Positions 1 through 8,716 are shown, counted from the stretch's first letter. The stretch is 64,000 nt of DNA from Ectobacillus polymachus (GCF_048159605.1 NZ_JBLREB010000001.1:1426001-1490000); one strand, 5' to 3'. The notes: generated by a model from the sequence alone, not told the origin. Program-made: numbers and translations.

Positions 1-1157
1 TTACTTTTCTCTCCAACACGCGTCAAAATTGTTTTTACTTCATGCTTTGTTAAATTCTGCGCTTCATCAATAATGATAAACTGTTCAGGTATGCTTCTCC
101 CACGAATATACGTTAATGCCTCTACTTCAATAGATCCCATTCCAGCTAAAATAGCATCTAGCTCCCCTGGTTTTTTCGTATTAAATAAATATTCTAGATT
201 ATCAAAAATAGGCTGCATCCATGGACGTAGCTTTTCTTCTTTTTCACCCGGTAAATAACCGATATCTTTCCCAACCGGTACGATAGGGCGGGCTACGAGT
301 AGTTTTTTATATAATCCTAAATCTTCTGTTTGCATTAAACCCGCTGCTAAGGCAAGTAATGTTTTCCCTGTTCCTGCCTTTCCAATCAAGGTTACGAGTG
401 GAATATCCTCCCGTAGTAACATCTCCATCCCCATCGTCTGTTGCACATTTCGCGAACGAACACCCCAAATTTGTTCGTTTTGAAAAACAAGCTTCTTTAT
501 TTTTTGACCGGATGCATCTACTACACCAATCGCAGATCCAGATCCACCAAGAGCATCCTTCATTAATATAAATTGATTAGGATGCAACATTTGTTCCTTT
601 ATATCAGAAATAGGAAGCTGACCGGTTTCATAAAATTTATTCATCACTTCTTTTGGTATGTACTGTTCTACAAATCCTGTATATATATTGTCAACTTCTA
701 TCACACGATCACTCAAATAGTCTTCAGCCTGCAAGCCGATTGCATCTGCCTTAACTCGCACGAGCACATCTTTACTTACAAGAATAACCGGTTTCCCATG
801 TTGTTTCGCCTGTTCTTCTAACGATAAATTTTTAGCAACAGCCAAAATTCTATTATCATTCGTTTTTTCTACAAAAATTTCTTGTAATTGTACGAAAGAA
901 CGATGATTCAACTCAATACGGAATGTTCCTCCATTTTCAAGATGAATTCGTTCATGAAGCTTTCCTGTTTCACGAAATTTATCTATAAGCTTAGATACAA
1001 AGCGGGCATTTCGACCAACCTCATCCATGTAACGTTTCTTTGAATCCACTTCCTCTAACACAACGGCAGGTATAACTACCTCATTATCTTTAAATGAATA
1101 AATCGATAATGGATCCTGCAATAATACATTCGTATCGAGAACATAGATTTTACTCAA
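1..1157 (-). CDS. ylaK: PhoH-family ATPase with N-terminal PIN domain (YlaK), 3' end cut off
   Basis: About 385 residues are visible; the C-terminus lies beyond the left edge. The start is TTG at 1155-1157 with a GGGGG-type ribosome site just upstream. The N-terminus reads MSKIYVLDTNVLLQDP, with the conserved Asp and early strand of a PIN ribonuclease-type domain, followed by EEVDSKKRYMDEVGRNAR. About residue 260 a Walker A motif GKAGTGKTLLALAAG appears, then the PhoH-type ATPase core including IIDEAQN (Walker B). PIN-PhoH proteins are thought to be ATP-dependent RNA helicase/nucleases; this is family knowledge, not shown here. Position next to ylaL, ylaI and typA matches the B. subtilis yla cluster. 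Confidence 0.93.
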   Translation of the reverse strand, partial: MSKIYVLDTNVLLQDPLSIYSFKDNEVVIPAVVLEEVDSKKRYMDEVGRNARFVSKLIDKFRETGKLHERIHLENGGTFRIELNHRSFVQLQEIFVEKTNDNRILAVAKNLSLEEQAKQHGKPVILVSKDVLVRVKADAIGLQAEDYLSDRVIEVDNIYTGFVEQYIPKEVMNKFYETGQLPISDIKEQMLHPNQFILMKDALGGSGSAIGVVDASGQKIKKLVFQNEQIWGVRSRNVQQTMGMEMLLREDIPLVTLIGKAGTGKTLLALAAGLMQTEDLGLYKKLLVARPIVPVGKDIGYLPGEKEEKLRPWMQPIFDNLEYLFNTKKPGELDAILAGMGSIEVEALTYIRGRSIPEQFIIIDEAQNLTKHEVKTILTRVGEKS

Positions 1158-1403
1158 TCTGTTACCCCCTGACTCCACCTTAGTGAACAAGGGTTTCATC
1201 CTCTAGGGACGAACCTTTGTTATAGATAATATGTGAGGCATACGTGAGATAGAATGACTTTATAAGGAAATTTCCCTTGCAAATAAAGAATAAACTGCTT
1301 CAAAACTAAGAAAAGCGTACCCTTTACGAAAGACTAAACTTCTTATCCTTTTGAAACAGCTATTTTCATACCATTATCCTAATTTTGCTTCATAATATGT
1401 AGA

Positions 1404-1859
1404 TTATCGTTCTTTCATTGCTGTTAATACTTGACCATCAAGCTTAGCAGCCGCACGTAAATCATACGTTTTCTCATATTTTGGTTCAACCGCAAGCTTA
1501 GCGCCATAAAACATAACATCTCGTACCTCTTCGATGGACACTTCTATAAGTGATAGCTTTAGCGGTACTTCTTCCATTTGATCTGCTATGATAGTAGCCT
1601 CACCATTTATTGAAAATACTGATTCGTCAGCCATTACGTTTAGAACAACTGATGAATGATGACGAATGTTTTCTACAATTCGAGATCGTTTGTCGACAGC
1701 AAAGCGAATTGTAGACGGATTCATACTGTACACCCAAGAAATTGCACTAACGTTTGGACAACCTTTCTCAAAATCAATCGTTGCAATCGTAACAATTCTC
1801 TCTTCTCTTAGAGCTTGAAGTAAATTATCACTTAATGTTGGTTCAACTACATTTGCCAT
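1404..1859 (-). CDS. ylaL: Pyridoxamine 5'-phosphate oxidase-like flavin-binding protein (YlaL)
   Basis: A 151-residue cytoplasmic protein. I chose ATG at 1857-1859 because GGGAGG lies 8 bases upstream; a GTG three codons earlier would sit on top of the Shine-Dalgarno. The sequence has the split-barrel pattern of the PNPOx-like family: ATIDFEKGCPNVSAISWVY, then RFAVDKRSRIVENI, then a beta-rich half with NGEATIIADQM. Proteins of this fold bind FMN or heme, but the substrate of YlaL is unknown. Location beside the PhoH-like ylaK gene in the same orientation agrees with B. subtilis ylaK-ylaL. Confidence 0.8.
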   Translation of the reverse strand: MANVVEPTLSDNLLQALREERIVTIATIDFEKGCPNVSAISWVYSMNPSTIRFAVDKRSRIVENIRHHSSVVLNVMADESVFSINGEATIIADQMEEVPLKLSLIEVSIEEVRDVMFYGAKLAVEPKYEKTYDLRAAAKLDGQVLTAMKER

Positions 1860-2029
1860 ACATGACACCTCCCAATACTATTTTACAACATGCCTATGCT
1901 GAATTTCTAATGATACAATTATTTATTTTTTGTATGTAAATCATGATATACTTTATTCATAGTTTATTACGTATTTCCTTTACTTTACTATTTTACTGAC
2001 TTTTTATATTTTATTTTTGAGGTGACAAG

Positions 2030-2230
2030 ATGAGAGTTAAATGTGTTTTATGTGACGGAATTCATAAGTTAGATGATGATACGTTAGAAGCAAAACGGTT
2101 GCGTAACCGTCCTATTCATACATACATGTGTCCAAGTTGTTATAGCCGTATTTCAGAACGAACAAATTCTCGTATTGCTAGCGGAAAATTCCGATTATAT
2201 CGAGACAAATCAGTAGAAGAAGAATGGTGA
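2030..2230 (+). CDS. ylaI: Small zinc-ribbon protein YlaI
   Basis: A 66-residue protein preceded by GAGGTGACAAG and ATG. It has two CxxC knuckles, CVLC near residue 5 and CPSC near residue 34, the spacing expected of a zinc ribbon, followed by a basic tail (SRISERTNSRIASGKFRLYR). I recognise the YlaI family (DUF2197-type), function unknown. It is divergent from ylaL, so the 170-base gap between them holds both promoters. Confidence 0.8.
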   Translation: MRVKCVLCDGIHKLDDDTLEAKRLRNRPIHTYMCPSCYSRISERTNSRIASGKFRLYRDKSVEEEW

Positions 2231-2276
2231 CGTGACCTAATTTTTCACAATAACAATTCTATATACAGATAAGAAA

Positions 2277-2301
2277 AGCCCTTATCATCTAGGTAAGGGC
2301 T
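2277..2301 (-). terminator. Rho-independent terminator of the 2301-2582 gene
   Basis: An 8-bp stem AGCCCTTA/TAAGGGCT with a 9-base loop; on the minus strand it is followed by TTTTCTT. The hairpin touches the stop codon of the minus-strand gene. It may also slow transcripts from ylaI, but there is no T-run on that side. Confidence 0.7.
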
Positions 2302-2582
2302 CAATAGTTAGGAAATTTTTCAGGCTCACGATTCATTTGATCTAAATAACAATCAATCAATTCAATTGGAAATCGAGTTGATTTCGTTTCGCCATCCCTA
2401 TTATACGTAACAAGATACATATCCTCACGTTTTTCAATCTTAACATCTATTATCCCATGTTCCTCACGAAGAATATGATCGAACAACTCAAAGGTTTCAA
2501 TAGCAGCTTTATCATCGGGACGCGCCTCTGCCACTACCTTAATCGTTAACCAATTGTAAATAGAATCTTGAACAGAACTCAT
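2301..2582 (-). CDS. Conserved hypothetical 93-residue cytoplasmic protein
   Basis: Good start: AAAGGAGATACTG then ATG. The protein is acidic and mixed alpha/beta, with no membrane segment and no motif I recognise (it begins MSSVQDSIYNWLTIKVVAEARPDD and ends NREPEKFPNY). It lies 11 bases downstream of the YlaH-like gene in the same direction, so the two are probably co-transcribed and end at the hairpin at 2277-2301. I do not know its function. Confidence 0.65.
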   Translation of the reverse strand: MSSVQDSIYNWLTIKVVAEARPDDKAAIETFELFDHILREEHGIIDVKIEKREDMYLVTYNRDGETKSTRFPIELIDCYLDQMNREPEKFPNY

Positions 2583-2593
2583 CAGTATCTCCT

Positions 2594-2908
2594 TTATATC
2601 GTTTTTTGTTTTTTGGCTTGATGGAGACGGATCTTATACGTGCCAAGAACAACAATTGCTGCCACTAATCCTTCTGCTATCGGTAAAAATACTGCAAAGA
2701 ACGTTAATATGGAACAACCTAACACAAGTATGAAATAAACAACTATATTTTGCAACACATTCAATTTACGGGCAAAGCCTAGGCGATACACAATGATACA
2801 AAGCATACAAATTGTACCGTACAAAAGCCACATGCCAACCCCAGGATGATCATTCACATGATATAATCTTGCAAATAACGTCATGTTATCCAACACTTGC
2901 ATATCCAT
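2594..2908 (-). CDS. ylaH: YlaH-like small integral membrane protein
   Basis: 104 residues, close to the 105 of B. subtilis YlaH as remembered. Three hydrophobic stretches are visible: about residues 24-44 (GMWLLYGTICMLCIIVYRLG), 52-74 and 76-92. It ends in a basic tail HQAKKQKTI, giving a membrane protein with a positively charged cytoplasmic end. It lies between typA and the 2301 gene as in other Bacillus yla clusters. Function unknown; the assignment rests on size, topology and synteny. Confidence 0.65.
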   Translation of the reverse strand: MDMQVLDNMTLFARLYHVNDHPGVGMWLLYGTICMLCIIVYRLGFARKLNVLQNIVVYFILVLGCSILTFFAVFLPIAEGLVAAIVVLGTYKIRLHQAKKQKTI

Positions 2909-3061
2909 GTTCTATGACCCCCGCCCTTCTTCTTTTCATTTTAAGAAGTAATGCAGTTGATATACTATTTTATTTATAAGAGTACCGTGATTATGTATAG
3001 CTGTCTAGTGTAAACGCTTAAATAGTTAAAAATTCTAATCGCTTGTTTCATGCCAAGATAT

Positions 3062-3090
3062 AAAAAGGCCTTCACTAGTAGTGAAGGCCC
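3062..3090 (-). terminator. Rho-independent terminator of typA
   Basis: A perfect 10-bp stem GGCCTTCACT/AGTGAAGGCC with a 3-base loop, then five T on the minus strand, just downstream of the typA stop. Confidence 0.85.
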
Positions 3091-3103
3091 TTGCCAGGTC
3101 CTA

Positions 3104-4936
3104 TTATTTCTTTTTCTTTGCTGATTTTTCACGTTCATTTTTATCAAGAATTTTTTTACGAAGACGAATAGATTCTGGTGTTACTTCTAGATATTCATCA
3201 TCATTCAAGTATTCTAGAGACTCTTCAAGAGACATAATACGTGGCTTTTTAATTACGTTTGTTTGGTCCTTCGTTGCAGAACGAACGTTAGTCTGTTGTT
3301 TCATTTTCACAATATTAACAGCTAAATCATTTTCACGTGTATGTTCTCCTACGATCATACCTTCGTAAATTTCAGTACCAGGTTCAACGAAAATGGTACC
3401 ACGGTCTTCAACTTGCATTGTACCATACGTTGTTGATTTTCCTGATTCCATGGAAACAAGAACACCTTGACGACGTCCGCCGACTTGACCCTTTTGCATA
3501 GGTTGATAACTATCAAATGTGTGGTTAATAATTCCATATCCACGTGTTAATGTTAAAAATTCTGTCGTATACCCAATTAAGCCACGAGCCGGAACCATGA
3601 AAGTAAGACGAACTTGACCATTCCCATTATTAACCATGTCAAGCATTTCACCTTTACGTGTGCCCATTGATTCAATGATTGATCCAGTATTTTCTTCTGG
3701 AACATCAATTTGAACACGTTCAACTGGCTCACAGCGTACTCCATCAATTTCTTTAATGATAACTGTTGGTTTGGAAACTTGCAGTTCAAAGCCTTCACGA
3801 CGCATATTTTCAATTAGAATAGATAAATGTAATTCTCCGCGGCCAGATACAATCCATGCATCAGGTGAATCTGTATTTTCAACACGTAAGCTTACATCTG
3901 TTTGCAATTGGGAACGAAGACGTTCTTCAATTTTACGAGAAGTAATAAATTTACCTTCACGACCTGCGAATGGGCTGTTGTTTACAAGGAATGTCATTTG
4001 TAATGTTGGTTCATCAATATGCAAAATAGGAAGAGCATCTTGGTTGTCAAAAGGACACACTGTTTCTCCAACGTTAATATCTTCCATACCAGATACAGCG
4101 ATAAGATCGCCAGCCTTAGCTTCTTGAATTTCCTCACGTTTCAATCCGAAGAAACCGAAAATTTTCGTTACACGGAATTGTTTCACGCTTCCGTCTAACT
4201 TCATAAGAGCAACTTGTTGTCCTACATTCATTGTTCCACGGAATACACGTCCAATACCAATACGTCCTACATAGTCATTGTAGTCTAAAAGAGCAACTTG
4301 GAATTGAAGCGGCTCATCGCTATTATCAATTGGGGCAGGAATGTGATCAATGATTGTATTAAATAAGGATTTCATATCTTCTTCTTGCTTAGAAGGATCC
4401 GGATCTAAGCTAGCTGTTCCGTTAATAGCGGAAGCAAATACAACTGGAAATTCAAGTTGTTCTTCATTTGCACCAAGCTCAATAAATAGATCAATTACTT
4501 CATCAACTACTTCTGTTGGTCTTGCAAAGTCACGGTCAATTTTGTTAACAACAACGATTGGTGTTAAATTTTGTTCTAATGCTTTTTTTAATACGAAACG
4601 TGTTTGGGGCATACATCCTTCATATGCGTCAACAACAAGAAGAACACCATCAACCATTTTCATGATTCGTTCTACTTCGCCGCCAAAATCAGCATGTCCT
4701 GGTGTATCTAATATATTAATGAGCTTATCGTCATAGTGAATCGCAGTATTTTTCGCTAAAATCGTAATTCCGCGCTCTCTTTCAATATCATTTGAATCCA
4801 TTGCACGTTCTTCTACTTGTTCATTACTGCGGAACGTTCCTGCTTGACGAAGTAATTTATCGACAAGTGTCGTTTTTCCATGGTCTACGTGGGCAATAAT
4901 TGCTATATTGCGTAAATCTTCTCTTTTTTTCAACAT
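3104..4936 (-). CDS. typA: Ribosome-associated translational GTPase TypA/BipA
   Basis: 610 residues. The start is ATG at 4934-4936: GGAG lies 6 bases upstream, whereas the TTG two codons earlier overlaps it. The N-terminal GTPase domain shows G1 AHVDHGKTTLVDKLL, the switch region RERGITILAKNTAI, G3 DTPGHADFGGEVE and G4 NKIDRDFARP. It is followed by the EF-G-like beta barrel, the EF-G domain V-like part and a lysine-rich C-terminus, all typical of BipA. In bacteria BipA binds the ribosome and aids 50S assembly and growth at low temperature or under stress. Here it corresponds to B. subtilis ylaG. Confidence 0.96.
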   Translation of the reverse strand: MLKKREDLRNIAIIAHVDHGKTTLVDKLLRQAGTFRSNEQVEERAMDSNDIERERGITILAKNTAIHYDDKLINILDTPGHADFGGEVERIMKMVDGVLLVVDAYEGCMPQTRFVLKKALEQNLTPIVVVNKIDRDFARPTEVVDEVIDLFIELGANEEQLEFPVVFASAINGTASLDPDPSKQEEDMKSLFNTIIDHIPAPIDNSDEPLQFQVALLDYNDYVGRIGIGRVFRGTMNVGQQVALMKLDGSVKQFRVTKIFGFFGLKREEIQEAKAGDLIAVSGMEDINVGETVCPFDNQDALPILHIDEPTLQMTFLVNNSPFAGREGKFITSRKIEERLRSQLQTDVSLRVENTDSPDAWIVSGRGELHLSILIENMRREGFELQVSKPTVIIKEIDGVRCEPVERVQIDVPEENTGSIIESMGTRKGEMLDMVNNGNGQVRLTFMVPARGLIGYTTEFLTLTRGYGIINHTFDSYQPMQKGQVGGRRQGVLVSMESGKSTTYGTMQVEDRGTIFVEPGTEIYEGMIVGEHTRENDLAVNIVKMKQQTNVRSATKDQTNVIKKPRIMSLEESLEYLNDDEYLEVTPESIRLRKKILDKNEREKSAKKKK

Positions 4937-5074
4937 GTCCAACTCCTAAAGTCTTTTTAGTCCTATTCTATTATAAGAGGGAAAGCTTCTAGTTGCAATT
5001 GAAATACGATGTACGGACAAATATAGTTGTTTTTTAAACAAATTACAGTACAATTATAGACGGAGGGATGACGA

Positions 5075-5257
5075 ATGAAACAATTACAAGTTCGAATGCT
5101 ATTATTCGCACTCATTGGAGTTGCGTTCATAATGGGTATAGGGGCAATGATCGCTGAAAAAAGTATCATCGGAACTATTATTTGCATTATCGGTACTATT
5201 GGTACAATGGGATTTGGGTTTGCAACAAAGGCTAAACTTCGGAAACAACAACAATAA
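5075..5257 (+). CDS. ylaF: YlaF-like two-helix membrane protein
   Basis: A 60-residue protein with start ATG preceded by GGAGGGATGACGA. It has two transmembrane helices (about residues 8-27 and 32-50) joined by AEKS, and a basic C-terminus KAKLRKQQQ. Size, topology and position divergent from typA match the YlaF (DUF5325-type) family, function unknown. A strong hairpin follows directly. Confidence 0.7.
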   Translation: MKQLQVRMLLFALIGVAFIMGIGAMIAEKSIIGTIICIIGTIGTMGFGFATKAKLRKQQQ

Positions 5258-5296
5258 AAAAGACATCTGTGCAAGTTCACGCACAGATGTCTTTTG
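5257..5296 (+). terminator. Terminator of ylaF
   Basis: A 14-bp stem AAAGACATCTGTGC/GCACAGATGTCTTT with an 8-base loop. Flanking A and T runs make it usable in either direction. Confidence 0.8.
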
Positions 5297-5330
5297 CTTT
5301 GATTCGAAAGCAAATAAAGTGAAGCTTTCC

Positions 5331-5360
5331 AAAAAGTCGGGGGAGAAACCCCGACTTTTT
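5331..5360 (-). terminator. Terminator of yktC
   Basis: A 12-bp stem AAAAAGTCGGGG/CCCCGACTTTTT with a GAGAAA loop, downstream of the yktC stop on the minus strand. Confidence 0.85.
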
Positions 5361-5380
5361 GTTAGCAAAGACAATTCCTC

Positions 5381-6169
5381 TTAACAAAGAAATGGTAGTA
5401 ATTCCTCATAAACACCCGGTCTTGCTACAATGACACTACCCTTTTCAATAAGACTAACAGGTGCTTGCTGGAAGGTAGTTATGTATCCCCCGACTTCAGA
5501 AATCAAAATGGCACCGCCACCATAATCCCACGGTGAAAGACGAGGCGTGATATAAGCGTCTAATTTCCCTGTAGCAACGTAGACAATTTCTAGCGCCGCA
5601 CATCCATAGGATCGTGTACCTCTGGCCCGTCTTGTAAGAGCCGCTATTTTCTTATAATCCAGAAAATTATTTTCCAAAAGCCAAGTCGCATTTACTCCAA
5701 TCATTCCCTTTTCAATCGTTCCTGCTTGCAATTTAGGAATAGGCACTCCATTGCAATACGCCCCTTTCCCTTCCATCGCATAATAGAGCTCATCATGGAT
5801 AGGATCATATATATAGCCAATTTTCCCTACGCCATCATGATAGATACCTATAGAAATAGCAAAGTTACGTTTTTGATGAACAAAATTCATCGTACCATCG
5901 ATAGGATCAATAAGCCAGATCGTACCCTCAGCTGAGGCAATCTCGTCTCCGTAGCCTTCTTCTCCTACTATTTTATGTAATGGATATGTGTCATGAATTC
6001 GAGAAATAAAAAATTGTTCAATGTGTCGATCCATGTTTGTCACAAGATCCGAAGCGCTCGTTTTCGTTTCAATCGTAAGAGTTGTTTCTAAGGAGTCACG
6101 AAGAATCTGTCCCGCCTCTCGAATCCAACGTTCTGTATTTGCAGCGATACCATTCCACATGTCATGCAT
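5381..6169 (-). CDS. yktC: Inositol monophosphatase family phosphatase (YktC)
   Basis: 262 residues, start ATG preceded by GGGAGTGTTAGAAG. The Mg-dependent sugar/inositol phosphatase signature is complete: GEEGYGDE (metal site), WLIDPIDGTMNFVH (motif DPIDGT) and the C-terminal WDYGGGAILISEVGG. The family hydrolyses inositol-1-phosphate or related small phosphoesters; the in vivo substrate in Bacillus is not certain. It belongs to the ykt cluster with ykzI, yktB and yktA. A group II intron relic lies immediately upstream, so its promoter is probably within or beyond that relic. Confidence 0.88.
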   Translation of the reverse strand: MHDMWNGIAANTERWIREAGQILRDSLETTLTIETKTSASDLVTNMDRHIEQFFISRIHDTYPLHKIVGEEGYGDEIASAEGTIWLIDPIDGTMNFVHQKRNFAISIGIYHDGVGKIGYIYDPIHDELYYAMEGKGAYCNGVPIPKLQAGTIEKGMIGVNATWLLENNFLDYKKIAALTRRARGTRSYGCAALEIVYVATGKLDAYITPRLSPWDYGGGAILISEVGGYITTFQQAPVSLIEKGSVIVARPGVYEELLPFLC

Positions 6170-6194
6170 CTTCTAACACTCCCTATACTAGTCA

Positions 6195-6263
6195 ATCGAG
6201 TAGGAAGAGGTGGTTAACCTCTGACCTCTCACCACCGTACGTACCGTTGGTATACGGCGGTTC
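6195..6263 (-). mobile_element. Group II intron 3' relic: domains V and VI only
   Basis: On the minus strand 6263-6230 folds as a domain V hairpin: ACCGCCGTATACC pairs with GGTACGTACGGTGGT around a shortened AAC loop. It runs straight into domain VI at 6230-6198, where GAGAGG pairs with CCTACTC leaving a bulged A (the branch-point position), with inner stem AGAGGT/ACCTCT. The last bases CTCGAT fit an intron 3' end. Compared with intact introns I remember (GAACGG loop, GGTGGTGTGAGAGG), bases are missing in the loop and at the V-VI junction. No reverse transcriptase frame is present, so this is a dead fragment; its 5' limit is unclear, at most about 6315. Confidence 0.75.
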
Positions 6264-6315
6264 AATTAGGTGTACCGTAATTGTTCGCATCATATGACTC
6301 ATGCTGGGTACACCA

Positions 6316-6346
6316 GAAAAAACGAACCTTTAGTGAAAGGTTCGTA
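6316..6346 (-). terminator. Terminator of the ykzI-like gene
   Basis: A stem CGAACCTTT/AAAGGTTCG with loop AGTG; on the minus strand TTTTTT follows. It separates ykzI from the intron relic. Confidence 0.8.
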
Positions 6347-6376
6347 CTTATTCATTGTACCATACACATTCTATTA

Positions 6377-6565
6377 TTACGCTTCTAGACGCATCATTTC
6401 AAGTCTTAGCATCTCAAGCTTCTGTTTGCATTCAACTTTTTTATTCTCATCGTTCTCAACAATTGCATCATAAAGGGTAGCCAACTCATAATCTAATTCT
6501 AAGCGCAAAACCGGAATTCGTTTTTCTGCATCTGTTCGTTTTAAAGCATTAATCACCTGTCTCAT
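6377..6565 (-). CDS. ykzI: Small coiled-coil-like protein, YkzI family
   Basis: 62 residues, highly charged, almost entirely helical (RLELDYELATLYDAIVENDENKKVECKQKLEMLRLEMMRLEA), with leucines at heptad-like spacing. The start ATG has GGAGG 9-10 bases upstream; an overlapping ATG four bases earlier in another frame yields only a six-residue peptide. It lies between yktC and yktB as ykzI does in B. subtilis. Function unknown; the symbol rests on synteny and size. Confidence 0.65.
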   Translation of the reverse strand: MRQVINALKRTDAEKRIPVLRLELDYELATLYDAIVENDENKKVECKQKLEMLRLEMMRLEA

Positions 6566-6765
6566 CCATGTTTGCCTCCTTACGAGTTTCTTTCAGCTTA
6601 AAATTCACTCAATTTTCAGTTATTTTGTTTTATACTATATTATGTGGGATAAATCATCTATGCAACAATTTTGTTTAAGAACTGTACTTTTTTTCAAGCG
6701 GCTCTTTTTCACAATTGTACATGGTATGCTAGAATGAAAGACAAAATACTGTATGGAGGAACTCT

Positions 6766-7392
6766 ATGAAACAAATTGCTTTTGATACGCAAGATTTTTC
6801 TGCTTTTTCTGTACAAGGCTTAGATGAAAGAATGGAAGAGATAAAGAAATATGTTCGTCCAAAGCTTGAGCAACTTGGTGAAACCTTTCAGTCATTCTTT
6901 ACGAAAGAACTGAATGAACCTTTTTTCTACCATGTTGCAAAACATGCAAGACGTACTGTCAATCCTCCTAGTGATACATGGGTTGCTTTTGCACCAAGTA
7001 AGCGTGGCTACAAAATGCTTCCTCATTTTCAAATCGGATTGTGGGGTACACACATGTTTGTTTATTTTGGTTTGATCTATGAATGTCCGCAAAAGGCGGA
7101 GTATGCAAGAGCACTTCTTTCTCATCTAGAAGAGATTAAAAGAATGCCTAAACATTTCGTTTGGTCTACAGATCATACAAAACCAAATGCTATACCTGGA
7201 AGTACTCTTAACGATGAACAACTTACAACTATATTTAGAAAACTAGAAACCGTGAAAAAAGCTGAATTATTAACCGGCATCCACATTTCGAAAGAAGAAG
7301 CGATTAAAATGAGCGACTATGAATTTATGGAAATAATTCAAAATTCGTTCTCCACACTCCTTCCTCTCTATACTCTTACTTCTACTAGATAG
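6766..7392 (+). CDS. yktB: UPF0637 family protein YktB
   Basis: 208 residues, start ATG after TGGAGGAACTCT. It contains the features I associate with UPF0637/YktB: GLDERMEEIKKYVRPKLEQLGE near the N-terminus, KHARRTVNPPSDTWVAFAPSKRGYKMLPHFQIGLW in the middle and HFVWSTDHTKP. It is cytoplasmic with no signal peptide. Function unknown. It is divergent from ykzI and convergent with yktA, with a shared terminator at 7396-7425. Confidence 0.85.
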   Translation: MKQIAFDTQDFSAFSVQGLDERMEEIKKYVRPKLEQLGETFQSFFTKELNEPFFYHVAKHARRTVNPPSDTWVAFAPSKRGYKMLPHFQIGLWGTHMFVYFGLIYECPQKAEYARALLSHLEEIKRMPKHFVWSTDHTKPNAIPGSTLNDEQLTTIFRKLETVKKAELLTGIHISKEEAIKMSDYEFMEIIQNSFSTLLPLYTLTSTR

Positions 7393-7395
7393 AAG

Positions 7396-7425
7396 AAAAC
7401 GGACAATTTATTTTTTGTCCGTTTT
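7396..7425. terminator. Bidirectional terminator between yktB and yktA
   Basis: A stem AAAACGGACAA/TTGTCCGTTTT with an 8-base T-rich loop, between convergent genes. Confidence 0.8.
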
Positions 7426-7462
7426 TGATTGTTGTACCATTATAGCATACATTTCTGAATTT

Positions 7463-7747
7463 TCAAAATACTTTTGCGTTCATTTTAATTTTTTCATTTT
7501 CTTGCATATTTTTCGTCTTTTGCACCACACGATATAAAGAGTACCCACTAAGTTCCTCAAACTCATTTCCAAGCTTTTTTTCCTGCGCAATACTTGGAAC
7601 TATTTCTTTAAAACGGCGGTATGCATTCATAAATTCTGCTCTTGTAATACCTTTTTCATAGGCTTGTTCCACTGCTTCATATAAATGAATAACGTCTACA
7701 ATTTCGTTAGTAGACCATTCATAGTCTAATGGATATTGATAGTCCAT
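7463..7747 (-). CDS. yktA: UPF0223 family protein YktA
   Basis: 94 residues. It opens MDYQYPLDYEWSTNEIVDVIHLYEAVEQAYEKG, characteristic of UPF0223, and continues with an all-helical fold (RAEFMNAYRRFKEIVPS) to a lysine-rich tail. Cytoplasmic, function unknown. It follows the nitronate monooxygenase gene by 9 bases, suggesting one transcript. Confidence 0.85.
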   Translation of the reverse strand: MDYQYPLDYEWSTNEIVDVIHLYEAVEQAYEKGITRAEFMNAYRRFKEIVPSIAQEKKLGNEFEELSGYSLYRVVQKTKNMQENEKIKMNAKVF

Positions 7748-7756
7748 CCTTTCACC

Positions 7757-8716
7757 TCATCTACTCCATCTTGTTCGTACGTCTTCTGCCTCTCGTATCA
7801 TCCGCGTTATTAATTCTTGAACAGTCGGGATATCCTTTATTCTCCCCATTGCTTGTCCTGCCCATGCAAACCCCTCATTCTTATTTCCTTCATATATATA
7901 TCTTTTATTTGCCATTCCGCTTATGTAATCTTTCAAGCCTTCATAGCCCTGTCCTTCATTCTCTATTTGTAAGATTGTATCTGTCCATACATTGCGAATT
8001 GCACGAGCAGGTGCACCTATTGAACGCTTAATGATGACAGTATCTGCTTCATTTCCTTCGAGGAGTGCTTGTTTATAACTTGGATGAGCATGCACGCATT
8101 CCTCCGTTGCAATAAATCTTGTTCCCATCTCGATTCCTTCTGCTCCTAGACTGAGTGCTGCCATTAATCCTTTTCCATCTGCTATTCCTCCAGATGCAAT
8201 GACAGGTATAGAAACTGCGTCTACCACTTGCGGAACAAGAACCATTGTCCCTATATCATCTCTTCCAAGATGTCCGCCACCTTCTTGTCCAACAACCATA
8301 ACCGCATCTGCTCCAAGCTGCTCTGCCTTTTCAGCCTGTCTTTTTGCTGCGACAAGGACAAGTTTTTTTATGTTCGTACCTTCTAGACGATTCAGGATTG
8401 GTGCAGGGTTCCCGCCTGTCATCGTAACGACCGGAACATCTTCTTCTATTGCGACATCAAGCATGTGTTCAAATGGTCTCCCATGTTGTCCAATTGCATA
8501 GTTTACACCAAATGGTTTATCCGTTAACTTACGTACCTTTCGAATTTCTTCTCGCAGTGCTTCCTTCGAGGAAAGACTCATAGCAGTAATTTGTCCTAAC
8601 CCGCCTGCATTACTTACAGCAGCAGCAAGTTCAGAGTACGCCAAGTAAGCAAGTCCACCTTGAATAATAGGATACTTAATATTTAACAATTGTGTAACTC
8701 GTGTTTCCCAATTCAT
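7757..8716 (-). CDS. Nitronate monooxygenase / FabK-like flavin oxidoreductase
   Basis: 319 residues from ATG at 8714-8716 (GGAGG 7 bases upstream; an earlier ATG lies before this Shine-Dalgarno). It is a TIM-barrel FMN protein: IIQGGLAYLAYSELAAAVSNAGGLGQI at the N-terminus, QEGGGHLGRDD around residue 150 with the catalytic-type His, and VIASGGIADGKGLMAALSLGAEGIEMGTRF for phosphate binding. The family covers nitronate monooxygenases (oxidising propionate-3-nitronate and nitroalkanes) and the enoyl-ACP reductase FabK; the two are hard to separate by eye. The neighbour is yktA, not fatty-acid genes, so nitronate detoxification is the better guess. Confidence 0.85.
   Translation of the reverse strand: MNWETRVTQLLNIKYPIIQGGLAYLAYSELAAAVSNAGGLGQITAMSLSSKEALREEIRKVRKLTDKPFGVNYAIGQHGRPFEHMLDVAIEEDVPVVTMTGGNPAPILNRLEGTNIKKLVLVAAKRQAEKAEQLGADAVMVVGQEGGGHLGRDDIGTMVLVPQVVDAVSIPVIASGGIADGKGLMAALSLGAEGIEMGTRFIATEECVHAHPSYKQALLEGNEADTVIIKRSIGAPARAIRNVWTDTILQIENEGQGYEGLKDYISGMANKRYIYEGNKNEGFAWAGQAMGRIKDIPTVQELITRMIREAEDVRTRWSR

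Noticed and set aside
5199..5384. Plus-strand frame over the ylaF terminator
   Set aside because: It runs through two strong terminator hairpins and overlaps ylaF; composition is that of hairpin arms.
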